From: Ophiura sarsii
Lineage: Eukaryota; Echinodermata; Ophiuroidea; Amphilepidida; Ophiuridae
Assembly (NCBI GenBank): GCA_035610835.1
Contig: CM069441.1
Span: 85,042,677 to 85,106,676, forward strand
DNA length: 64,000 nucleotides
Direction of reading: 5' to 3'
Below are positions 53,630 through 64,000 of this stretch, piece after piece. The notes beneath the pieces are model-generated. The model was not told the DNA's origin. It ran no database searches and saw only the letters and a program-made list of their open reading frames with translations. Positions within the stretch are counted from its first letter, which is position 1. Every line of letters begins with the position of its first letter. Both the position numbers and the translations under genes were made by a program.

Positions 53630-53884
53630 CAGGGGCGTATCGCGTATCCAGGATTCAGCACCGACGGGGTGATTTACCAGTAGGTCAATTTTCCAAGCTG
53701 CCACCCACACCCTATTTTGCGGGGGTGGGGTTGGTTAGGGGTGGGGGTTGTGACGTGGTTGACTCCAAACCGGCGCAAAAAAACCCCGAGCTATTAAAAA
53801 CCGATAGCGAGAGTCTAAACCGAGGTCCCATTCTCAAACAATAGTGCGCGCGCAACTCGCGCACCCCATATGGATACGCACCTG
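53630..53884. mobile_element. hAT-like MITE, unit 2
   Basis: CAGGGGCGTATCGCGTATCC to TATGGATACGCACCTG, 255 bases. It is a shorter relative of the 650-base element at 11985 with the same conserved right part. Confidence 0.75.
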
Positions 53885-54431
53885 CTTAACCTAGAGATCC
53901 CCCAATTTACCGAGAAAAAAAAACCCCAAGCAACTTTACCGTTGATTTTGAAAAGGTGAGTTATGCATAACTGAATTTATTGACACTGTTTAGACGCAAT
54001 TTTGTCTCATCAGATTGGATGAATTCGCGTTAAGAGTAAAGAAAAAGATTGGTTCTCTACAGAAATGTGGTTGTAGTAGGAGACACAGTCCCCTGGAGCC
54101 AGCCATAGTCCGCCATGTACAGTAAATTATAGGTTGGTATAATAGGGCAATCATCTCTACTCGCAACATAAGTTTCACGCTTCATTCCGTGTATGTCTAT
54201 GGAGGCCGGATTATGGCTCCAGGGGGACCATATGCATGATATGGCTGCTTTCACACCGGTACAATGATTGACTCGAATGTGTGGCAACTGGCCAGGGAAT
54301 GCGCTCTCTAAATTGCAATCAAATTTCATATCACCCACGAACTTTGTACCATAGTAGTTCACATTGTTTACTTTTTGATATCAGGTATAATTATATACTT
54401 GTAGGCTACATGTAAGTTGTTCGAACGCGAT

Positions 54432-55355
54432 ATGGCAGCAGAAAATACATCCCCAGCTCGGGTAATTCTTTGGAGCACTCCTCGTTCTATTTCGACAGCA
54501 TTCCTAAAGTGCATGACTTTTGTCGAAAATGCGGTTGTTTGGCACGAGCCATATGCTTTTGCCAATCGCTGTGGCCCAGACGGAACTATAAGAGCAGTGA
54601 TTGATAAGGCGCTTCAAGAACGCTCTGGAATTGCATTGCCACTTATTGCCGAGTACTACACTAGTACGACAAACAAACTAGTCCCAGGTAACGTTCACCA
54701 GATGGCGAATGTGTATGAAGCTTCAAATCATTCTTTCTTTTGGATAAAGGAGCAGCTTGAATCGCCTCAACCAGGAAAAGATCTAGTCTTTGTCAAAGAT
54801 ATGACGCTCGGAATTGATGGACATTACGATGCTATACCTCAAGGTTATCGGCACTCATTTCTCATGCGTCATCCGTTGAAAGTATATACTTCATACAAGA
54901 AACTAATGCTCAAATCAGGTAGACATCAAGACCTTACCGCACTGCCTGAATTCGTGATACCGAAAGAAGGTTTCTTCAAGGAGTTACATGACCTTCTTGA
55001 ACATGTCAAGATGCACCACGATCCGAGTCCGATCATATTGGACGCAGATGACCTTCTTGACAATCCAAGAGCTATGCTTTCATCGTACTGTAGCAGAACC
55101 AATATTCCTTATAATGATTCGCTACTCCATTGGCCGTCGGGTGCGGATGAAATATTGAAGAGATGGGTGATTCAGAAAGAGGTGTTGTGTTCTCCGAGTG
55201 TTCTTGGAGCTTTCAAGGGTTGCTTTAACAGTACCTGTTTTGGGCCACCTTCACAACTGCCGATGGAAGAAGATCTACCACATGACGTCCTTGAATTGAC
55301 GCGCTCTAGTATGCCATATTATAAGATTATGTATGAACAACGCTTACAGTTGTAA
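54432..55355 (+). CDS. Sulfotransferase-fold protein, copy 2 (BCAT-like family)
   Basis: An intronless 307-codon gene; ATG at 54432 (GCGATATGG). It has the P-loop sulfotransferase plan: a 5'-phosphosulfate-binding loop WSTPRSIST at residues 14-22, VVWHEPYAFANRCGPDG at about 36-51, and a 3'-phosphate site FLMRHPLKVYTSY at 143-155 with Arg146 and Ser154. Relatives are named branched-chain-amino-acid aminotransferase-like, although this part has no PLP-enzyme motif. It probably transfers sulfate from PAPS to an unknown substrate. No signal peptide or membrane segment, so likely cytosolic. It is the middle member of a tandem triplet. Confidence 0.85.
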   Translation: MAAENTSPARVILWSTPRSISTAFLKCMTFVENAVVWHEPYAFANRCGPDGTIRAVIDKALQERSGIALPLIAEYYTSTTNKLVPGNVHQMANVYEASNHSFFWIKEQLESPQPGKDLVFVKDMTLGIDGHYDAIPQGYRHSFLMRHPLKVYTSYKKLMLKSGRHQDLTALPEFVIPKEGFFKELHDLLEHVKMHHDPSPIILDADDLLDNPRAMLSSYCSRTNIPYNDSLLHWPSGADEILKRWVIQKEVLCSPSVLGAFKGCFNSTCFGPPSQLPMEEDLPHDVLELTRSSMPYYKIMYEQRLQL

Positions 55356-55448
55356 TACATGTACCAAGGATTGTAATTTCGCTAAAAGAAGCAGAATCAT
55401 GAGAGTATGAAGTTATGGCATGACAGTTTGATGAATTTGGCTAATTTT

Positions 55449-56107
55449 TAAGGACCAGACAAAATCATAAAAGCAGCGATTGATAAGGCTCTTCAAGAAC
55501 GTTTTGGACTTGCATTGCCACTGGTTGTCGAGCACTACACTAGTAAGGTAACGGTAAAGGCGGTCGATCCTGTAATACCAGGAGCGGAGTGCCCATCTCC
55601 CTTTCAAAGCGATAGGGCCAGACTCACTCCTTTTTATAATGTTGCTGTGTGGGGCTCGCTACACCTCCACAGCGAGTCTGTTAACTTCCCAGCACTGAAG
55701 AATGCTGGTACCCATTTAAATACACCTGGGTAGAGAGGAGTAATTGCGGTAAAGTGCCTTACTAAAGAGCACAACATGTTGACCACAGCGGGACTCGAAC
55801 CCACAACATTTAGATTATGAATCCAGTGCTCTACCCACTGCGCCACACATGCTCTACATCAGTACGATTAACAAACTAACGCCGAACTAACGTTCACCAG
55901 ATGGCAAATGTCTATGAAGCTTCAAATCATTCTTTCTTTTGGATAAAGGAGCAGCTTGAATCGCCTCAACCTGGAAAAGATCTAGTATTTGTCAAAGATA
56001 TGACGCTCTGAATTGATGGACATTACGATGCTATACCTCAAGGTTATTGGCACCTAATTTTGTATGCGTTATCCATTGAAAGTATTTACTTCATTGTTTG
56101 AACAACG
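55449..56107 (+). pseudogene. Truncated sulfotransferase copy, unit 2, with SINE
   Basis: Same structure as 52672-53335: middle part of the gene, SINE insertion, shared TGA at ATGACGCTCTGA. It differs from unit 1 by scattered bases. Confidence 0.85.
55545..55852 (-). mobile_element. tRNA-derived SINE, copy 2
   Basis: Same insertion site and orientation as the SINE at 52769-53079. It was therefore carried by duplication and is not an independent insertion. Confidence 0.85.
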
Positions 56108-56403
56108 CTAGGATCTGTGATCAACATGATCAATGCCTCTGGGGCTGATTGAACCATGATTATCAATCGATACTCTTCTTGAATATATTAAATAGACAAA
56201 TCCCATGATATCTTGTAACGATATTTTACATGTCGTTAACGTTATCACCGGTAAAATAATTCGTAGTATAAAACTGAAAAGAATATTGTTTCCACTATCC
56301 AAATATGTTTTACAATTTTATATTGCAAATTATTTTACTATTGAAACTTTTGGGACGCCCTATGTTTAGTCAGTGACAGTTTAGTCGAAAAGGATTAATA
56401 AAC

Positions 56404-56660
56404 CAGGGGCGTATCGCGTATCCAGGATTCAGCACACACGGGGTGATTTGCCAGTAGGTCAATTTTCCAAGCTGCCATCCACACCCTAATTTGCGGGGGT
56501 GGGGTTGGTTAGGGGTGGGGGGTTGTGACGTGGTTGACTCCAAACCGGCGCAAAAAAACCCCGAGCTATTAAAAACCGATAGCGAGAGTCTAAACCGAAG
56601 GTCCCATTCTCAAACAATAGTGCGCTCGCAACACGCGCACCCCATATGGATACGCATCTG
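56404..56660. mobile_element. hAT-like MITE, unit 3
   Basis: CAGGGGCGTATCGCGTATCC to ATATGGATACGCATCTG. It is nearly identical to the unit-2 copy. Confidence 0.75.
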
Positions 56661-57203
56661 CTTAACCTAGAGATTCCCCAATTTACCGAGATAAAAAAAC
56701 CCCAGCAACTTTACCGTTGATTTTCAAAAGGTGAGTTATGCATAACTGAATTTATTGACACTGTTTAGACGCAATTTTGTCTCATCAGATTGGATGAATT
56801 CGCATTAAGAGTAAAGAAAAAGATTGGTTCTCTACAGAAATGCGGGTGTAGTAGGAGACACAGTCCCCTGGAGCCAGCCATAGTCCGCCATGTACAGTAA
56901 ATTATAGGTTGGTATAGGGCAATCATCTCTACTCGCAACATAAGTTTCACGCTTCATTCCGTGTATGTCTATGGAGGCCGGATTATGGCTCCAGGGGGAC
57001 CATATGCATGATATGCCTGCTTTCACACCGGTACAATGATTGACTCGAATGTGTGGCAATTGGCCAGGGAATTCGCTCTCTAAATTGCATTCAAATTTCA
57101 TATCACCCACGAACTTTGTACCATAGTAGTTCACATTGTTTACTTTTTGATATCAGGTATAATTATATACTTGTAGGCTACATGTAAGTTGTTCGAACGC
57201 GAT

Positions 57204-58127
57204 ATGGCAGCAGAAAATACATCCCCAGCTCGGGTAATTCTTTGGAGCACTCCTCGTTCTATTTCGACAGCATTCCTAAAATGCATGACTTTCGTCGAAA
57301 ATGCGGTTGTTTGGCACGAGCCATATGCTTTTGCCAATCGCTGTGGCCCAGACGGAACTATAAGAGCAGTGATTGATAAGGCTCTTCAAGAACGCTCTGG
57401 AATTGCATTGCCACTGGTTGCCGAGTACTACACTAGTGCGATTAACAAACTAACGCCAACTAACGTTCACCAGATGGCAAATGTCTATGAAGCTTCAAAT
57501 CATTCTTTCTTTTGGATAAAGGAGCAGCTTGAATCGCCTCAACCAGGAAAAGATCTAGTCTTTGTCAAAGATATGACGCTCGGAATTGATGGACATTACG
57601 ATGCTATACCTCGTGGTTATCGGCACTCATTTCTTATGCGTCATCCATTGAAAGTATATACTTCATACAAGAAACTAATGCTTAAATCAGGTAGACATCA
57701 AGACCTTACCGCACTGCCTGAATTCGTGATACCGAAAGAAGGTTTCTTCAAGGAGTTACATGACCTTCTTGAACATGTCAAGATGCACCACGATCCGAGT
57801 CCGATTATATTGGACGCAGATGACCTTCTTGACAATCCAAGAGCTATGCTTTCATCATACTGTAGCAGAACCAATATTCCTTATAATGATTCGCTACTGC
57901 ATTGGCCCTCGGGTGCGGATGAAATATTGAAGAGATGGGTGATTCAGAAGGAGGTGTTGTGTTCTCCGAGTGTTCTTGGAGCTTTCAAGGGTTGCTTTAA
58001 CAGTACCTGTTTTGGGCCACCTTCACAACTGCCAATGGAAGCAGATCTAACACACGACGTCCTTGAATTGACGCGCTCTAGTATGCCATATTATAAGATG
58101 ATGTATGAACGACGCTTAAAGTTGTAA
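57204..58127 (+). CDS. Sulfotransferase-fold protein, copy 3 (BCAT-like family)
   Basis: Intronless, 307 codons, ATG at 57204. The phosphosulfate loop WSTPRSIST and the RHPLKVYTSY 3'-phosphate site are intact. It differs from copy 2 at a handful of residues (for example SAINKLTPTNVHQ against STTNKLVPGNVHQ, and DAIPRGYRH against DAIPQGYRH), and the last residues are ERRLKL. Its SAINKLTPTN segment resembles the truncated remnants more than copy 2 does, which suggests gene conversion within the array. Function as for copy 2. Confidence 0.85.
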   Translation: MAAENTSPARVILWSTPRSISTAFLKCMTFVENAVVWHEPYAFANRCGPDGTIRAVIDKALQERSGIALPLVAEYYTSAINKLTPTNVHQMANVYEASNHSFFWIKEQLESPQPGKDLVFVKDMTLGIDGHYDAIPRGYRHSFLMRHPLKVYTSYKKLMLKSGRHQDLTALPEFVIPKEGFFKELHDLLEHVKMHHDPSPIILDADDLLDNPRAMLSSYCSRTNIPYNDSLLHWPSGADEILKRWVIQKEVLCSPSVLGAFKGCFNSTCFGPPSQLPMEADLTHDVLELTRSSMPYYKMMYERRLKL

Positions 58128-58185
58128 TACTATGTACCAAGGATTATAATTTCACTTAAAGAAGAAGGCCCGTGAGAATATGAAC

Positions 58186-58385
58186 GAGTGTTCTTGGAGC
58201 TTTCAAGGGTTGTTTTAACAGTACCTGTTTTGGGCCACCTTCACAACTGCCAATGGAAGCAGATCTAACACACGATGTCCTTGAATTGATGCGCTCTAGT
58301 ATGCCATATTACAATATTATGTATGAACAACGCTTAAAGTTGTAATACATGTACCAAGGATTATAATTTCGCTTAAAGAAGAAGC
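58186..58385 (+). pseudogene. Duplicated 3' tail of copy 3
   Basis: A tandem repeat of about 57968-58175: CGAGTGTTCTTGGAGCTTTC through the stop and ACATGTACCAAGGATTATAA. It lacks everything upstream, so it cannot make a functional protein. Confidence 0.85.
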
Positions 58386-58485
58386 CCCGCCCGTGAGAAT
58401 ATGAAGTTATGGCAGGACAGTTTGAAGAATTTGGCTTAATTGAGAATCAGACAAAACTATAAAAGCAGCGATTGATAAAGTAATT

Positions 58486-59140
58486 TTGCAACCACATTTA
58501 AAGTTTCAGAGAATTTGTGTTTACTTAGTCATAATCAGCAGTATGTTTTGAAATTTGTCCTGAAAAAATGGCACGTTTAGCTTGTTTGGTTCTTCAGATA
58601 CCAAACAAGCTTTGTATCAGGCCTAATACCTAACTCATCTTCAGTGTAAGAGACTAATTGACTAATGTGTACATTAGAGAAAACATGTACAAAACTGACT
58701 TGTTCACGGGAGCGTCATTTAGTTTTTGTCTTCAACAAAACAGCATGCTCTAGTTTCAGAATTGAAAAGCCCGCCCTGACAAAGTATCCCAATCTCTAAT
58801 CTTATGTGCCATTCACATTCAACAAAGAAACGCAGGTAGGTTATGTCAAGCACCAGACAGATGTTTCAGATGTCTCATTCTGTTCTCTTTTTCTCCTTTT
58901 TTACAATTTTTTACAATTTGTACCAATCGTGTGTAAGTCTAATTTTTTGTGCATTTGATCTCTACTAAAGGACGCTCCCGTGGACAAGGCAGTTTTGTGC
59001 ATGCTTTCTGTAATGACCATATCTGAAGAACCAACCAAGATAAATGTACCATTTCTTCAGGATGATTTCAAAACTTACTGCTGATCAAGACTAATTAAAC
59101 ACAAATTCTCTGAAACTTTAAATGTGGTTGAAAAATTACC
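58486..59140. mobile_element. Fold-back element in unit 3
   Basis: Long inverted arms: TAATTTTGCAACCACATTTA at the left, AAATGTGGTTGAAAAATTA at the right, with TCAGAGAATTTGTGTTTA and GGGAGCGTC matched farther in. About 655 bases, no frame. It separates the 5' scrap (58440-58485) from the rest of the truncated copy. Confidence 0.8.
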
Positions 59141-59169
59141 TTGAACTTGGGTCAACTTTTTTTTGAACC

Positions 59170-59435
59170 ACCTGGTACACTAGTACGATTAACAAACTAG
59201 CGCCAACTAATGTTAACAACCAGATGGCAAAACTGTCTATGAAATTTCAAATCAGTCTTTCTTTTGGATAACGGAGCAGCTTGAATCGCCTCAACCAGGA
59301 AAAGATCTAGTCTTTGTCAAAGATATGATGCTCTGAATTGATAACCATTTACGATGCCATACCTCAAGGTTATCGGCACCCAATTTTGTATGCGTTATCC
59401 ATTGAAAGTATTTACTTCATTGTTTGAACAACGCT
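59170..59435 (+). pseudogene. Truncated sulfotransferase copy, unit 3, no SINE
   Basis: Begins ACACTAGTACGATTAACAAA and continues through the shared TGA (ATGATGCTCTGAATTGAT). The SINE of units 1 and 2 is absent, so this preserves the pre-insertion state. It is more diverged, with small indels (TTAACAACCAGATGG). Confidence 0.8.
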
Positions 59436-59520
59436 AGGATCCGGGATCAACATGATCAATGCCTCTGGGGCTGATTGAACCATGATAATTAATCGATACT
59501 CTTCTTGAATGACAAATCCC

Positions 59521-60980
59521 AAGATATCTTGCAAGGCAAAACAAAGAAGAAGGTCTGTCTCAGAAACATTTTGGTCAAAAAGCCAAGTGCTGTGCGGTTT
59601 TTTTATTTAAATAAAAAAAGGCTTTGAGGTATGCGATTTTTGTTGTTGTTGTTGCTAATTCAAGCTTACAGAGACCTTTAAAAAAAGGTAGAAAATCCCC
59701 GCCCCCCTCCCCCCCCAAAAAAGAAATTCCCAACAAATCCAACAACATTTTTTTTTTTTTTTAGGCCTCAGCGCGTAGACCTATACGTGCCGTAGCTCAT
59801 TTCATGCGGACGGGCTTCTGGGACATACAATCTTCTTTTTTTGGCCTAACGATATTTTATATGTCGTGAACGTCCTACAGGGTTTCTACACAAATACCAA
59901 TATTGTGAAATAATACAATTGCCAGTAGCATGTAAACCTGCTGTTGCAGTACGGTTTCCGATACGTGTCAATGAGCACCTGAGCCATATGACTCACGAGA
60001 TAATACTTATTATACAGTGTCAGTGTAAAGGCCAATGGAAATTTACAACAACTTTGTCAATCACAAGTTTCTAATATCAACTCAATATTGTATTTTGTGT
60101 TGTTTGATTTTGAGAGAAATCATACGAGATCTAGTATTCATCTTGTGTTTATATCAGTTCTGGTGTCAATTATTGTAGCCCTTTTTTGAATAAGATAGTG
60201 TATGACGGGAACGATTTAAATGGATATTAGTATTGAAAACGAATAACGGGACGTATTGAATACTGGACAATGAAAAGTGAACTCCTTTACCGGGAACTGG
60301 CAATCAAAAATGAAACAATTTATAATTTTCAAGTAAAGCAAACAGCACATACCGACAATGAACCTATGATATTTTTAACGATACCACGTCCGACAATTTA
60401 TAAGAAGCAGTCGATTATAATAGTGTATAAGTAGAAGAGTATCCAAATCAAGGTATAAGTGAATGTGGTCATAAACGTCCGATTTGTACATGTTGTTATG
60501 AAATACAAAAAAAAAAAAGATATACAATTGCAATTTTATTTTCAACCCATTTCAAACCATGCAAAGTCAACATGTTTTACACTCTGCAATGAGTGATGAA
60601 TTGCACACCAGAATAATTTTATTTGGTCTTTTTAACTGCTTTTGCTTAAAAATTATGGGCAATCTACCAAGTCGTCTAGAAATCGGTTTGGGCCACCTTC
60701 AGCATAGCATACAATGTTTTTACAAATTTTAATTGGTTAAGGTATCATGCAAGGAACATTAAAAGAACTGCATAATTGTCTTTCAAATATTTTAATAAAT
60801 CAAAAAAATCAAATCTTGATAGATTTCATTGAGTCCGATGCATGAAATAGCTCATTATTCCTCCTGACATGGTTCCCCATCCTGAAACCACCATAGACAA
60901 TATATGGAGTCATTCTGGTTTATCTTCCACGTACTTACAAGTCAGGTACCACCGTGTTATTGATCTAGTCAAGGTACCTT
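59521..60980. other. AT-rich DNA, no gene seen
   Basis: About 59534-59848 is DNA inserted relative to the spacers of units 1 and 2 (it includes a C-rich stretch at 59698-59717). After 59850 a few bases of the spacer resume (ACGATATTTTATATGTCGT). The rest is unrecognised. Confidence 0.5.
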
Positions 60981-61142
60981 TAAGCATTCATATTCCCATC
61001 TAAGCATTCATGTTCCCATCTAAGCATTCATGTTCCCATCTAAGCATTCATGTTCCCATCTAAGCATTCATGTTCCCCCATCTAAGCATTCATGTTCCCA
61101 TCTAAGCATTCATGTTCCCATCTAAGCATTCATGTTCCCATC
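60981..61142. repeat. 20-bp tandem repeat, 8 copies
   Basis: TAAGCATTCATGTTCCCATC repeated head to tail eight times. Copy 1 has TATTCCC, and copy 5 has two extra C. Nearly perfect, so length variation between individuals is likely. Confidence 0.95.
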
Positions 61143-61487
61143 ATGCCACATATACTCGTAAGTATAAAGATAGGTCCAATGAGAGTTCCATCACCAAATA
61201 TTCCTATTTTTGTCTGTACATATATGTGGGTGGTCATGAGTGGAGTCTAGTGGAGGGTTAATCCTGTGCACATAATGGCTGATGAGACTGGTGTTCATTC
61301 ATCTATCCATCATGTCCATAGGAAAGATTGCTTCGACTCCAATGAAAAATGCACACATAAAATGTTCCTGCCGCCCAGTTATAAAAAATAGCCACTGACC
61401 ATATTGGAGTCTCCTTGGAAAGTCTGCATCCAGACAGAATACCCACTTGAAATGAACAATTGTCTAACAAGAGCGCCCTATTTCTAT
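61143..61487. other. Intergenic DNA, no gene seen
   Basis: Nothing recognised. Confidence 0.4.
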
Positions 61488-61748
61488 ATTCGAGGGCTGA
61501 GAACAACAAAGACGTAACTCCATTTTGACTTTTTTGACTTATCTCCCACTTCAGTCTTTGTTGCGCTGAGCACTAGGGCCTTATGGAGTTAAGTCTTTGC
61601 TTTACTGGCAATTGACTTTAATGGGGTGTAGTATGGAGTTACGCCATTGTTGTTACTAGAAAGACAATTATTTTATGAACAATTTGATACCAACATCTCA
61701 TTTTCACCAAAAATGGAGTTACGTCTTTGTTGTTCTCAGCCCTCGAAT
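61488..61748. mobile_element. MITE with perfect 39-bp terminal inverted repeats
   Basis: Positions 61488-61526 (ATTCGAGGGCTGAGAACAAC...) and 61710-61748 are exact reverse complements over 39 bases. The 183-base interior also has GGAGTTAAGTC / GGAGTTACGCC echoes. 261 bases, non-coding. Confidence 0.9.
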
Positions 61749-62415
61749 GTTCGTGGTTCGATTCCATTCATCATGTTCATCACAGTGGTTAGCCAAAGTG
61801 GCACAGAATACAGATGATTTCATGACTATCTTAATAGACAATTGATCATATATCTACTGCCTGACTACCGATTTGCATGAAACTAAGCTTATTAAGAAGC
61901 TAAGAAAATCTCCTCTGCATGACATAAAAAGTCGAAACAGAAATTACTTTGTAATCATTTGTAAAAAAATTCAAAATTGTATAATTCTTTTTGTCACAAA
62001 AAACGAACCAGACATAGAAATGCTTCAACAAAATGATAGATACCACTAACATCAAACCAAACGACAAACGTATCAACTATATTTTCAAGTCGTATGACTA
62101 TAGACCATTATGATAATATTTCTGGACAGTGGCCGTTATCAAGACATTTTGAACCTTCACAAATACCCTGAGTTTTCGACCGGTATTTTAAGCCAGTGCA
62201 TAAGATTATGAAGAACATTAAAGAAGTGACAAACAAGGGATACATTTTTATTAAGGGGGGACTCAACGAAGTTTTTGACTTGATTTTTTGAAGTTTGTGA
62301 CTTGTGAGTGCTGTAATTATTGAACTATTAATCAAATGCATATAAAAGTATCAACCCAAAAAAGTTCAACAAAGCTAACAAAAATAAATTTGAGTAAAAA
62401 ATTCCCACATTGCTA
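61749..62415. other. AT-rich DNA, no gene seen
   Basis: Nothing recognised. Confidence 0.4.
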
Positions 62416-62830
62416 GATTATGATGTAAAGACACTAACCTAGGGACTTATTCTTTTTTAAAACCTAATTGAATTTTTTTGTTGAAATTTTGACCAAAAAG
62501 CGCCAAAAAAACTTCATTTTTCCCCCACTTTTTTTTCAATATTTCAAAAAATATTAGATTAGGTTTAAAAAAAAATCGTCCTTAAGTTAGCCTCTTAACA
62601 TCATAATATAACTATAAATGTGATGTACATAAAAGTATACATTTTTTTTAAATGAAATGAGTCAGAGAATCCAGAGAATCTTGGCGCCAACAATTTTCAG
62701 ACAACCTAACAAAGATCCTGTTTTGGTACAACATTCCAACATTTGATACCAAAAATGGATTCTCCGACTCATTTCATTTCACAAATTGTATACTTTTATG
62801 TACATTACATTATTAGTTACAGTTACAGTG
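62416..62830. repeat. Two adjacent inverted-repeat elements
   Basis: First pair: GATGTAAAGACACTAACCTA (62422) with AAGTTAGCCTCTTAACATC (to 62602), plus CCTAATTG / GATTAGG. Second pair: AAAAGTATACATTTTTTTTA (62630) with AATTGTATACTTTTATGTAC (to 62803) and ATGAGTCAGAGAATCC / GGATTCTCCGACTCAT. The second element's right half recurs at 63478-63550. Confidence 0.65.
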
Positions 62831-63151
62831 CTTGATAAATTTCATAAAAAAGGATTGACGCTTCCCTTAAATGTTCCCGTTGATATTCAATTTGACGTAG
62901 CGTCCTGAATAGGACATGGGGGAACATGGATTCCAATTAAATAATACTTGCAAATGCAATGCATGTAATCCTGAGACGAATGATAGATAAGTAGTAATTT
63001 GGCCAATATGGTCAATAAAAATCACAATAAGAAAAAGACCTAAAACTTATACTTTTTAATATTATGAGTTACTGATATTGCAGATTTAGCTCATATTGAT
63101 GGTTTTGGTATGACGGAAATAATTATATGACAAGACGACATACATATATAC
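62831..63151. other. AT-rich DNA, no gene seen
   Basis: Nothing recognised. Confidence 0.4.
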
Positions 63152-63378
63152 GCAGCAATGGAAATACCCACATGACTGTCTACCCGGTGTTATCTAGGTA
63201 GGGACTACACAATTTGTGGACATAGAATATACATGTATATGTATTTCTAACCCTAACTTTTACAAAGGAAATAAATCAGTTGGAAAAGCGGTCCTAAGTG
63301 GGAATCAAACCATGGATCCCTGCAATGCAAAGCATGTCTCTCAGCCACTAGACAGACTATCGGTTCCATTACTGCATA
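63152..63378. mobile_element. tRNA-like TIR element, second member
   Basis: Matches 38523-38909: GCAGCAATGGAAATACCCAC at the left, a minus-strand tRNA-like segment (B box as GGTTTGATTCC) at about 63290-63350, and ATTACTGCATATA at the right. The right inverted repeat is mostly lost. Confidence 0.65.
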
Positions 63379-63562
63379 TAGATACAACAAGTAAATAATT
63401 TGTGATGCGCCGTTCCCCGGACGCTCAAAGTGATTTTTGGGCAAAAATGTAAAATCACTATTTTTTTGTGAAATTTGATACCAAAAATGGATTCTCCGAC
63501 TCATTTTAATTCACAAATTGTATACTTGTATGTACATTACAGTATTAGTTATTGTTACAGTG

Positions 63563-63710
63563 TATTTATTCCCCATCTAATTTTGTTCCTTAAAGCTATA
63601 GGTTACTTACGTATTTGTATCTTTGTAAAGTGCTTTGAAAGCTCTTACAAAGATACAAAAACGTAAGTAACCTATAGTTTAAAGGAACAAAATTAGATGG
63701 GGAATAAATA
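63563..63710. repeat. Near-perfect 148-bp hairpin
   Basis: TATTTATTCCCCATCTAATT at the left and AATTAGATGGGGAATAAATA at the right are exact complements, and pairing continues through TAGGTTACTTACG / CGTAAGTAACCTA and TTGTATCTTTGTAA / TTACAAAGATACAA to a very small loop near 63636. Non-coding. Confidence 0.9.
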
Positions 63711-64000
63711 AGTCTTTGGTCCTTCTTGAAGGCCATGAACATGATGACAAAAAAGAATAGGAAGATCATTCCTTAACTTGGATGCACAAACTGTAAGAGT
63801 CCTATCAGCAGCTCTTGTTATAATAGAGGATAATCAAGACGACGATGATCCTTGGACAATTAGAACTGTTTGATATGCGACATATTATCTGCATTAAACA
63901 TAATAAACACGGCGCAAAAGTGGCGTCCTGCACCTAACAGAAATGGATTATGTCGACAAGACTCGAATACGCTTTCTTACCAGGTCTTTCAGTCGGTGCC

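Larger units (their letters stand above)
51000..59520 (+). repeat. Tandem array of three ~2.77-kb sulfotransferase units
   Basis: Each unit contains, in order, an hAT-like MITE, an inverted-repeat promoter region, a sulfotransferase-like gene and a truncated older copy of that gene. Starts of the genes (54432 and 57204) are 2,772 bases apart. Unit 3 ends differently: a 3' gene-tail duplication and a fold-back element lie before its truncated copy, and similarity is broken at about 59530 and resumes briefly at 59850. Confidence 0.9.

Overview
The window looks like nuclear DNA from a marine invertebrate, most likely a deuterostome such as an echinoderm or hemichordate. The reasons are spliced genes with GT/AG boundaries, a MAP10-type microtubule protein, an EGF/somatomedin-B seven-helix receptor, intronless orphan GPCRs, and a heavy load of non-LTR retrotransposon remnants, tRNA-derived SINEs and short terminal-inverted-repeat elements (MITEs). 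The assignment to a group is inference from gene families; no species marker is visible. The DNA is AT-rich, with many long G runs.

Layout. 0-13 kb: two LINE remnants, then a tandem segmental duplication carrying two intact, nearly identical orphan GPCR genes on the minus strand (3784-4707 and 10640-11560), with a third LINE remnant between them. 13-20 kb: minisatellites, MITEs and degenerate tandem repeats, no convincing gene. 20.6-22.7 kb: two tandem two-exon modules of an unrecognised Cys-rich protein; differences between the copies are mostly synonymous. 23-27.5 kb: a dispersed 1-kb repeat and a nest of four transposable elements inside one another. 28.3-34.8 kb: a three-exon gene on the plus strand that I identify as MAP10. 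35-44 kb: only repeats, including tandemly duplicated SINEs, an array of palindromes and a mariner-like element. 44.6-50.4 kb: the 3' part of an EGF/SMB/7TM receptor gene on the minus strand (four exons; the 5' end was not found). 51-59.5 kb: three tandem copies of a roughly 2.77-kb unit with a sulfotransferase-fold gene (family usually named branched-chain-amino-acid aminotransferase-like) plus an old truncated copy of it. Copies 2 and 3 are intact and copy 1 has lost its PAPS-binding loop. 59.5-64 kb: repeats and fold-back elements only.

The genes do not form a pathway. The common theme is local gene duplication (GPCR pair, sulfotransferase triplet, Cys-rich exon modules) next to mobile DNA. 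The same hAT-like element family lies at the edges of both the GPCR duplication and the sulfotransferase units. Exon joins were worked out by eye from splice motifs and reading-frame phase; no alignment or database search was run.
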